Assembly: GCA_002221725.1 (NCBI GenBank)
Contig: NJFT01000132.1
Span: forward strand, 1 to 64,000
DNA: 64,000 nt
Reading direction: 5' to 3'
Source: Scedosporium boydii
Taxonomy: Eukaryota; Ascomycota; Sordariomycetes; Microascales; Microascaceae
Below are positions 36,303-45,564 of this stretch, piece after piece. The position numbers and the translations under genes are program-made. The notes under the pieces were generated by a model, which saw only the letters and a list, made by a program, of their open reading frames with translations, was not told where the DNA came from and made no database searches. Numbering within the stretch: position 1 is the stretch's first letter; every line of letters starts with the position of its first letter.

Positions 36303-36979
36303 TGATGGTGTGGTTTCGTGTGACTGTCGCCTAGACTCGGGCCTGGGGACTTCGTTCAAGCGGACTCATGTTTTGCACTTCACAAAACTTGAAGCTGGGC
36401 AGTAAGGGGGAAGGAAACGGAAAAGGAAAAGAAAAGAAACAGTACTTAAAACATAAATCAAAACTCACAATATTGGTCTCAAAAACTGATGTGCGCCCTC
36501 ACACCTTGATCACAGAAATGTACTCATATATATAGGTGAAAAAGAGGATATATATAGTACATCACCCAGTCCTTTCACAATAGTTTCAACCCATACCTAG
36601 ACTCCCAGTAGATATCGAAGAGCACCATGTCCACCCAAGATAGATCGAGAACCAAGATTCAAAAGATAGAAAAAAGAGAAACCAGCATTGCTAACGAAGC
36701 GTAGCATAGAGTACATAGTAACTCGAGAGGAAGGAAAAAAAGTTTAGATTCAGTATGAGTATAGAAAAGAAGAACCCGAAGGGCCTATAAACCGAACCCT
36801 ACATAAACGCCGCAGTCATGCTCTATTGGTATCAAGCAGGAAGAAAAAAAAAAAAAAAAAAAAAAAAAAAGGGAAACAGAAACCCAGATAGGAAACAAGG
36901 GATGATAATCCGTGGCCGAGAAGAAGAAAAAAAACCAGCCCAGAGATAGAAGGATAGAAGAACAGAGAAGCAAAAGAAA
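36303..36979. other. Convergent 3' spacer, pheromone receptor / Erf4
   Basis: An A-rich spacer of 677 bases holding both 3' UTRs. It contains the A27 run at 36844-36870. No gene supported. Confidence 0.6.
36844..36870. repeat. Poly(A) tract, 27 bases
   Basis: A pure run of 27 A on the plus strand downstream of the Erf4 stop. Exact length may be unreliable, as with any homopolymer. Confidence 0.85.
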
Positions 36980-39699
36980 TCAAGATAACGCCTCAACAGC
37001 ATTATTCTCCGCATACATCGCATGTTCACTAGGAGTAGCCGGCACAGGAGCAATCTCCGGATCCGGAATTTGTATATCAAGCTAAAACATCACTCATTAG
37101 CCGTCATCGAAAAGAAAAGAGAATGGACAGTGTTTAGAAGATAGCCATCTTACCGTCATATACGCCGTTTTCCTCAACGGTATAATCTTAGGAGGCACCA
37201 ACCCCTCTTCCGTCCCCAAAGTCTTCTCCATCTCCTTATTCCACTGCTCGATCCACTTCTCCAACCGATTCAGCTGGCTCTTACTCCCCGCAAGCCCCAA
37301 ATCGTCCCAGATCCAACCCGTCAGCAGACCCAGCGTGGCGTCGAGGATGTTCCGGAAGCTGTAAGGGTTATGTATCCTGACGAGATCCGAGTTGAGCTTC
37401 TCGATGACGCGGCGGAATTCCTGCTCCGAGAGCCCCACGGGATCGAGGATGTCCGGGTACGTGTTGGAGAAGGTCGGCGCCAGGTCGCCGGCGATGAGGA
37501 AATCGCGGCGGACGCGGATGATGCGCGTCGAGGCGTACTCGGGCGAGTCGACTGGGACGTAGGGGTTGAGGTGGGGGTAGCAGGGGTGTTGGGGCCCCCA
37601 TTCTTGGATGGCGTCGCGCTGGACGTCCTCGCCCATGATGGAGGAGTTAGATGAGGAGGAAATGGGTGAGCCGATGCCGTCGGGGACGCCGGAGATGCCG
37701 GAGAGGCGGGGATCGAGGACGTCGGGGCCTCGTTCGAGGTCCTTGGAGAAGGAGCGCCCGCGCTCTTCGCCTGCGTCGGCGGGGGAGGTGGCTGCTGCGG
37801 CGGTCATGATGAGTTCTTTGCCTTTGCCTTTATCTAATTTCTTGGGCTGGAGGTAATCTTGTTGTTCTTGGATAGCTGCTGGGAGAGGCCAGTTGAAGTT
37901 GGGTTCGGTGGGTGTCGGGGTGGGATTTGTCGAGCGTTTCTCGTCGTACGAATGGCGGACGGATCGGGGCAGGCTGATGCGTTTCTCGCTGGTGCCGTAA
38001 TGTTCAATCTGCAGACTCGGTCTTGACTTTGACGAATGCTTTGTCTGGCGCTGCTCGGGGAGAGAGAGAAGGGGGTAATCGCCCGAACCGGTGCGGGCGA
38101 GATTTTCTCCGGGGTTTGTCTCGCTGGTGATGACCGGGTGCGATAGGGGGATGGAAGGTAGAGGCGGAGTCGACGGGCGTCGCTTGCGGATGGTCTTGGA
38201 GGACTTGGGGGCTCGTGGAGTTGAGTTTGTCGGGTTCCAGAGACGAGCTGCACTGGGACGGCGGGGACGGTGCGGGCTCGCTGAAGCGGCGCGGTGGCTT
38301 CGGAAGGGCGAATGAAGACGTCGCTGGTCCTGTTGATTTTTAGGATTCAGCGAAGGGGGTTGCTGCTGATGGCGTTGCTGCTGTTGGGGATTTTTGTGGC
38401 CAGATTTCGCGGGCCTTCCGACCCGTTGTTGAGGATTACTGGTTGCAGCAAGGGGCGGCGGTGTTAGAACGGTAGGAGCGGCAGTGTCGTCGGCGGCGGC
38501 AGCGGCAGCAGCAGCATGGGCTGCAGCAGAATTGGAGTCGACAGCAGCAAGGGATGATTGCGGTTGCTCTAGTTCTTGGTGGTGCTCGCGTTGCTGTTGT
38601 TGTTGTTGTTGGTGTTGTTTGGCGGCGGGTGACGAGAGACCGGGATAAACTGGTTGAACAGAAGGGCTGTGGATTCGCGGATTTCCGGTGGACTCATCTA
38701 CGGCTACTACTACGGAGGCCGGGTGTTGTGACTGAGGGTTCGTGGAGGCGTGGGAATCCGTTGGAACTGGGTCTTGGATGCGGCCGTCGGGAGAACGGCC
38801 GCGGAAAACGAGGTGCTGGTTGTGCTGGGGGGAGAACCGTTCCTGCTGTTCACCTGACACGGGTTCCGGGGGAGGTGTGGCAGAAGTGCACTCGGCTGCG
38901 ATAATAGGCGATGCAACTCGCGGAGCCGAGGCGACGTAGGAAGGAGAGGTGGTGGTGGAGGTGGGAGAAGTAAGGGGCACCACGGTGGCGGCGACGGCGT
39001 CGGTGAGCGAAATGTGGAAAATGGGTCCTCGAGGGTGAAGAATTCAATTGGCGGGTTCTCCTTGGTACCCTTCCCGATAAGAGCAAGATTGGCGGCGTCG
39101 AACTCGAACACGGCGGGATTGGAAGGGATCGAATCGGAGCCGTGGTTGTCGACTGGATACGAGTCGTCGATTCGGTTTGATGAGCAGCCAGCGACGATGG
39201 ACGACGGGAGTTCCAGGTGGGCTTGCAGAGGGCGGAACTCGGGGGATGGGCGACGAATTTGGTGTTTTGGATGTGGATTGGCGGTGGGACCTTGGATGGT
39301 ACAAGCAATACCAGCAATATTAAGATTAGCAGCCAAAGCCAAAGCGCCGGGCGATGAACCAAGAAAATCCGACTTGGGATTGGGAGACTTGGACGGAATC
39401 TGGCGGGAAGGTGGCAGCGACAGTGGCAGAGTGGGTGACGGTGGATGTGACAGTGCTGGACAGGTGGCAACTATTGGTGGTTGGAGTGGCAGGTGTCCGG
39501 GGAAGTCGGAAGTTGGGTTGATGGAACGGTTGCAGCTGGCAAGGGTGGCAAGGTTGGGGTCGAGGCTGGGCGGCGCGGGCGTCCAAGAGCAAGTGCCGCT
39601 GTGGGTGGGTAAGACAACAGAGTCTTCAGGGGTCGTTACAACTTTGACGATCTGGGCCGAGAATGGTTTAGTGGGACTGGGCCAGAGTCCCAGCATCAT
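36980..39699 (-). CDS. erf4: Ras modification protein Erf4 (palmitoyltransferase subunit)
   Basis: The C-terminal 180 residues carry the Golgin A7/Erf4 domain (about 690-840): HPCYPHLNPYVPVDSPEY, TTRI-like RIIRVRRDFLIAGDLAPTF, YPDILDPVGLSEQEFRRVI, GWIWDDLGL and KIIPLRKTAYMT. The last exon (37081-36980) adds LDIQIPDPEIAPVPATPSEH. Erf4 stabilises the DHHC enzyme Erf2, which palmitoylates Ras at the ER/Golgi. The rest is disordered, with poly-Gln and poly-Ala runs near 38500-38620. The N-terminus is uncertain: the main frame has no ATG. The model adopted joins exon 39699-39069 to 39027-37154 by a 41-base intron, giving 868 residues; all phases close, but that intron is unusually short. A downstream start is the alternative. 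The C-terminal half is secure. Confidence 0.8.
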
Positions 39700-39765
39700 G
39701 GAATGCGACGGAAACTCAATATTGTGAAAAAATTGGCCCCCCAGCAAGATGCAACCACAGATGGT

Positions 39766-39790
39766 TGGGCTGGGCTGGGCTGGGCTGGGC
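39766..39790. repeat. TGGGC x5 short tandem repeat
   Basis: Five perfect TGGGC units just upstream of the proposed erf4 start, probably in its 5' UTR. Confidence 0.9.
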
Positions 39791-39820
39791 AGGGTCCGGA
39801 TCCACAAAAAGAAGGATTTC

Positions 39821-39847
39821 TTTTTTTTTTTTTTTTTTTTTTTTTTT
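39821..39847. repeat. Poly(T) tract, 27 bases
   Basis: A pure run of 27 T on the plus strand, 122 bases upstream of the proposed erf4 ATG. Confidence 0.85.
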
Positions 39848-42800
39848 CCCCTTGGCTGCTTTGATGGAGGCTGAGGTCGGCAAGCTCTTCACCAGAATCA
39901 CGATTAGTGTCCGTCGATGGATGATGTATCGATATCGATGCTGAGGATTCGCAGGTGAAGCGAGCGTGTTCGGAATTTTTGGGAGATTTCTTGTTCGGAA
40001 GAATTGGTGCGCTGGAAAAACTAGCGTTCAATGTGGAATAGCTTCGGGGTTGGAAGGTGTCACATCAAATCGCATCAATGGTCGATGCTGGTGATCTTTG
40101 TCGTCTCGTCCCGACTCGGGTCGGATCCAACATCTAACTCCTCGATGATCTCCTCGTCGTTGGACAATGGGTAAAGTTCCGGGCCGGTTGATTCGTGAGA
40201 ATCGTCAGATTAAAAGTGCGAACGGGAAAGAATTGAAATAATAAAACATTCAAAGAAAAGAAGAAGTGGGAGAAAGGGAACGGCGTAGGTACATTGGGAG
40301 ATGTAAGTTGAGTTTAGGTGAAAGGGGAAGCTCGTCGTCGTCAGCCCTGAAGTCTGGGGATGGCTTGAATCTATATCAAATACTTCGTACTTCGTACTTG
40401 CGAAGTAAACTAGTCTATCACCACTTGGACGTGCCCGGACCGGCTCCGGGCTGGAACCTGGACCTGGACTTGGACCTTGGCTTTGAGCTGTACACCTCAC
40501 TGGACATGGACAGGGGGTGTCCACGCCCTCTTCCTCCAACTCGATCTCAATATCTAAAGTACTTTGTGGCAATATCGTGGGAAGTGAATGGACCCATCCG
40601 TAAGGTATGTATGTATCACCTTGGCGGGGCGAATCGACGACATTCCAAGACACCTGGATGTTTCTGTTTCTTTTTCTCTTTCAAGCTCAAACGGGAGAAC
40701 AATGCAAGCATTTCAGTATCAGCAAGTTCCTGTTGGCGGGAAGCAGTCATGCGCTCTTCCTCTTCCGTATGAGCCGGTTTCCCTCAGCAGGTTCGTCTCG
40801 TTTGCTTCTTCTACCAGCAAACTATTATTATCCAGTGAAAAAGTATTGATTGATCCCATCCATGATTCCATCCCATCCCCGGAAATTCCGTCCCCCACTC
40901 CTCGTCATGCCTCTCTCGCAATACCCCTGTCACTTTGGAGATGATGGGGTGTGTGCTCTGTGGAAGGAGGGCTGGGCAACCCTGTTTGCTCGGTAGGCTT
41001 TCAATACATACTACTCCGTAGGACCGGAGCTGACCAGGGGTCGTCAATCTGGCTCATGTCTTGTTGGTGGTAAAGTCGGCTGGGGCGACATCATCGAATA
41101 ACACACCAACCTCCACCTGCAACTTCGAACCAGAATTTCAAGCTTCCAACGACTTCAACCATCAACAAGCTCACTCGCCAACCTCCCCAACCAGATCATC
41201 GCTACTAACGGACCATCCAAAAGCACCATTGCAGCTGAATACCTCGGCAGACTGAGTCCTGAAGATGAGATGAGACGGACCCGGAACCAGTGAAAGCAAA
41301 GTCTTCTCCTTTCTCTCGCCACTCGGTTTGGCCCACAGCCAGCGAATCTGGAACCAGAAGCTGAATCCAGCCACTTTCGCTGCTGCTGTTGGTAGAGAGT
41401 TCCAGCGCCGTTGTCTATATTTGCTTCTTCATCCGCTCACCAACACTTCAAGCATACCAACGACCCAGAATGCTCCTCCTGCAACCTTCAACCCATGGAT
41501 CCCTGGCATCTCGTGCCTATATTAGAAAGTCATTATTATCGTCTTAATTCCATCCTTATCGTAAATGATATTTCCCAATGTCACTGTTCGTACGAGGACA
41601 TTCCAACGGCAATTCCGTCCAAGCCCACGTATAGCACGATTGAAATATCAATACTTTGTAAATTCCATGCATCTTCTATTGAGGCAATTACAGCCACATG
41701 GCAGCATCTTCTTCAATCTCCAAGACATCCAGGATCCGAAGCCCAAGACGGCCTGAGGTCTGTGCGGTTTCTCCAGCGCATAATTCTCATTTGATGGATT
41801 TAAACGAAGTTGCGATTGTCTCCGAAAAGAATGTTCAAGAATGATGATCCCGATAGAACAAACCCCCTATTCTGACATCATACTCAAAGGCTCAGCTCTC
41901 AGCTGAGCTTCGTTGCCTGCATCTTTTCTCAGTCGTGGAACGTGGGTCAACAGCGTCTCGATCGTCTCGATACTTGGGTGAGGACCGGGCGCAGAATATT
42001 CCACGGAAATTTGAATTATTCTTTCCTTAGTCTCCATTGTTCTTTTATCTCTTTTCCGTGCATCGCTCATTTTATTTTGCTGTACTCCGTATTTTTTTAT
42101 CATGTCCTGGAGCCGAAATGGCCATTCCAGGGATGAATACTCAGTCGACTCAAATTGGCAAGACTTGCCGAAAAGAACACTAAGAATAGGGTGTGGCCGC
42201 CTCTGGTCGACAGTGATGGAGTGTCGACTCCTATTTCTCGTTCGTTTCTAGTACGTCGGATGCATTGGACGAGGCTTGTTTGCCAGCGTACGAAGGATGA
42301 CATCCGGAAACCAGCATGGTGCCGAGTCTAGGTTAACTCCCTCCCCAGCTTGCCCGAGGAGCTCTCTCATTCTGCCTTTCCCAGTATCGGAGAGTGGTGT
42401 GTCTGCGCTGTTTGCGAGCAGTCCAATCAGTCCTGTTGATTGTTACGCAGACCCCCGATTTGTCCAACCCGTGTGCCGATCAACGTCGTCATCACCGTCC
42501 ATATCGGAACATTGGTCGAAAGAATACGACCGGACCTGAGATCAAAAGGCCATGCTTGTTGATAACACGAGAGCGATCTCCATCAAATCGGTTTCATGAA
42601 TGGTCTGCAAGTGCAAGAGCGGGTCCGTAACACTGTCTGCACATCTTCGTGGAGAGCAAGCATGATGGCTTACAGACCAAAAAGCAAGGGTCCTGCGCAT
42701 GCTGTGGAACCCCAGTATTCTGTCTTTCCCCTGTCAGGGTCCAACATCGCCCCCGAGAAGTGTGGCATCAACACTCCGAGCTGGAGGAGTGGGGAGTCCT

Positions 42801-43729
42801 CCGCTATGGCTAGCATAATTAGGCGGGCGCTATCGATGTGAGGCACTCGTGCATCTCATCACGCATTACGCATGATTAGGTAGGTCCATACGAGAAAAGG
42901 GGTTCCGAAAATGGTCGCTGTCCGCGGTCACGATGTGATACAGAAGTAGGGGCTGCGTCCTGATCACACCGGGCTACTAGTATTCATAATATGAGTGAAG
43001 GCCGCCTCGAGAAGGCAATGTAGTGGGACTTCTGCTACAAGAACCCCCGAGCTGAACAGATTGGGCTGCAGCTTGCTTGGGATAAGGCCGGCAGCCACCG
43101 CAAGGCTCGGGTGCCCTCCTTTCCTCACCAGCCAGCTAACCAGAGCGCTAGACATTTCGCTCTCTCCTCGTCATCGACCAAGGTCCTACGTCTGCCGGTC
43201 CCATCTTCACTTACAACCCAAAAAACCACGCCGAACCACCTACCGGCCATCTCCCAGGGCGGTGGTTCTTTTTCAGTCAATTGAGCCAACTATGATCTGC
43301 GAACGCAGTAATCACCTCTGAAGGTAAAAACAGGACGTAGATAATGCAGAAGGGTATCACGAATGATCTCAGTCTGGTCAACTGGTTGATTGGCTAGTTC
43401 TTCGGCCCAGCCGTCTAACGACTCTTCAAGCTTGTCTCTGCAGCCTACCTACCTGCTGGACTTGCCTTGCGTATGCACATGGAGTCGAGAAGCAGAGCTG
43501 ATAGGTGAGGCTCGTAAGTACCCCGCGGGCAAGGCTCTGTCTCTCTCTCGGCTAGTCTTGCCCTTATACCATGGAGCGGGGCTGAGTCTCCCGGAGCCTT
43601 GTCCGCATCCTCAGCTCATGTCTATCTCAATCCTCAACTCTTTACACTCCATCCAGAACCCTCGTACCACATCCTGTAGTCCACTCCTCCTCCCCCTCAA
43701 CATGCCTAAAAGAAAAAGGGAAAAAAAAA

Positions 43730-44788
43730 ATGACCCGAGAATTCACCATCCCCCTCATTCCCGTCTCCCCCGAAGACCCCAACCTCCGCCTCTCCAACGA
43801 CATAGATCCGGACACCGGAGAACCCATCCCCCACCGCACCGAAGTCACCGGCTCCGACCGCCAAGGCTCCGCCTCCCGCATGGCCATCCACGGACGCATG
43901 CCCACTGTCGTCCACGGCTTCCAAGGAACAACCCCTCACACCCTCATTATCTTCGAATGGTCCGTATGGAACGAGAACCCCTCCCACTCCTCCACCCGCT
44001 TCCGCGAAGTCACAATAACCGTTTCTTTCTCGGCCCACGGCTCCCGAGGCGACGCCAACCCCGAAGCCCGCCGTCTCGCCGCCAAAGGCAACGGCCCAAC
44101 CTACTTCGATCCCTCCGTCGTCACCCTCGCTCCCCAACACACGTCCTGGTACAGCCCCACGACCCATGCCGTCGCCGTCAAACACGGCGTCGATTTCAGT
44201 CTCAAAGGCACCGTTGGGCCCGTCACCATCGGCCCGCGCCTCTGGTGCGAGGCGAGCAGAACCGCTCACCGCACCGACGCGACCGAGGTTTCGGGAAGCA
44301 GAGCCACCGTAGGCCCGGGCCACACGGGCGCGAGGCCGAATGCGGTGCGGTGGTGTCTGAAGGAGAACACGTCGCAGGCGAGCGGCATTCCGGCGTTCAT
44401 GCGGACGGCGGTGTTGGTGGAGCGGAGGCCCAAAGATAACGGGCAGTTTGTGGCGCGGGTGGAAGTCGAGTACCGGGTGTCGCCGTTTCATGATTTTCGG
44501 GAAGTGCTGTGGAAGGCGCTGGGGAAACTGCCCGTGGATCAGCCGATTGTGTTTGATCCGATGGTTAAAGTGAACGCGGCGCCGCCGGTGGGAGTGGTGC
44601 CTGGGAAGCTGGGGAGCTATGCGGATCATATTGCGAATGAGTTTCAGCTGGATCGGTTGAAGCCGCTGCCAGCGTCTATGGGTGCTGATCCTGCTTCTGG
44701 GGAAGCTGAGGATGGAGCCACAGATGGAGTCGAGATTGAGGTTTCAGCTGATGTTGGGACTGGCGAAGCTGAGGATCAAGATGTCTAG
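43730..44788 (+). CDS. Uncharacterised fungal protein, 352 residues
   Basis: A single-exon frame with strong coding character and a full-length globular pattern: an N-terminal beta-rich segment (TLIIFEWSVW, FREVTITVSFSAHGSRG), a Trp/Ser/Gly-rich middle (VTLAPQHTSWYSP, GPRLWCEASR), then NAVRWCLKENTSQASGIP and AFMRTAVLVERR, and an acidic tail. I recall similar unnamed proteins in other filamentous fungi but know no function. No signal peptide, membrane span or known catalytic motif is visible. An A10 run (43721-43730) abuts the ATG; an upstream ATG at 43702 in another frame encodes a nuclear-localisation-like stretch. It ends 110 bases from the subtilase fragment and may belong functionally to that block. 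Confidence 0.8.
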   Translation: MTREFTIPLIPVSPEDPNLRLSNDIDPDTGEPIPHRTEVTGSDRQGSASRMAIHGRMPTVVHGFQGTTPHTLIIFEWSVWNENPSHSSTRFREVTITVSFSAHGSRGDANPEARRLAAKGNGPTYFDPSVVTLAPQHTSWYSPTTHAVAVKHGVDFSLKGTVGPVTIGPRLWCEASRTAHRTDATEVSGSRATVGPGHTGARPNAVRWCLKENTSQASGIPAFMRTAVLVERRPKDNGQFVARVEVEYRVSPFHDFREVLWKALGKLPVDQPIVFDPMVKVNAAPPVGVVPGKLGSYADHIANEFQLDRLKPLPASMGADPASGEAEDGATDGVEIEVSADVGTGEAEDQDV

Positions 44789-44898
44789 GGTGGCAATACT
44801 ATCTTTCGATGTATATACTGCCTAACAATTGGACACGGATAGGATATTTTGAGCTACACAGGGAATATATCAAGATTCTAAAACGACATTTCCGGCCC

Positions 44899-45489
44899 TT
44901 ATTTATTATCCATCCATTTCCTACAATACTCCACTACGGTGGCGATAGTACTTCCGTCCTTAAGCAGTTTGCTGGCGTCCACCCACTTGGATTTTGTGGG
45001 ATTCAGCTTGACAAAAAGATTGTGCATCTTCTCCGGGTGCGCGATCTCTTTGGCGCCGCAGCTCGCGCCACCCCTAGTGAGCTGCTTGTGCCTCTCAAAG
45101 CACCACAGGATGAGCGCAGCGAAACCAGCCGCAATGGCCGTTGCAGCAGAACTGCCCTTCTGCTTCCCAAGATCCTTGATCTCCTCGCCGGGGAAGAGAT
45201 AGCTGACCGTCTCGAGATTCACAAACTTGGAAACCTCGCCATTCTCCTGGGCTGACCCCACAGTCTTGATGTAATCTGTGTCTGCCTTTTGCGGCCACAG
45301 CTCCTTGTAGCTGTTATAGTGGGACTCGTCCGCCGCTGCGCAGTACATAATAATCCCTCTCCCCGCGGCCTTTTGAATCATCGCGTTGAGATTGTCGAAG
45401 TGTTTCGCGTGTGCTCTAACATCTGGTTTGACCAAAGTCCAGCTCATGGATATGATGTGTACATCCTGTTCAATAGCCCATTCGACCGC
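44899..45489 (-). pseudogene. C-terminal half of a subtilisin-like (S8) peptidase domain
   Basis: The frame runs from a likely intron end (acceptor CAG at 45490, GCTAAC branch upstream) through AVEWAIEQDVHIISMSWT to the TAG-less end at 44899, about 196 residues. The first strand motif and GSSAATAIAAGFAALIL, which holds the catalytic-Ser position of S8 peptidases, are characteristic of the subtilase-like domain found at the N-terminus of fungal NLR-type proteins. The Asp and His halves of the triad should lie upstream, but no minus-strand ORF beyond 45490 supplies them; that DNA is instead the 5' end of the ankyrin gene on the opposite strand. I therefore read it as a truncated remnant, although an ORF beginning at the ATG at 45447 could still be expressed. 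Confidence 0.65.
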
Positions 45490-45564
45490 CTGCCGGGTTC
45501 ACATCATTGTCATGTTAGCGCTCGGGGGGAGGGGCTAAAAAAGGTGATAAAAAGAATATTGGGC

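Larger units (their letters stand above)
39700..43729. other. 4 kb divergent intergenic region
   Basis: No supportable gene in either strand. It contains five TGGGC units, a T27 run, TACTCCGTA at 41012-41020 and 42083-42091, and two overlapping TACTTCGTA copies at 40381-40396. Promoters of erf4 and of the gene at 43730 should lie at its ends. Confidence 0.5.

Noticed and set aside
38710..39027. Continuation of the proposed erf4 exon 1 frame into the main exon
   Set aside because: Past 39027 the other frame carries the Erf4 protein; this one turns Pro/Leu-rich and is a shadow.
43390..44439. 349-codon plus-strand ORF overlapping the 43730 gene
   Set aside because: Its Arg/Pro/His-rich translation is the typical shadow of a GC-rich gene in the next frame.
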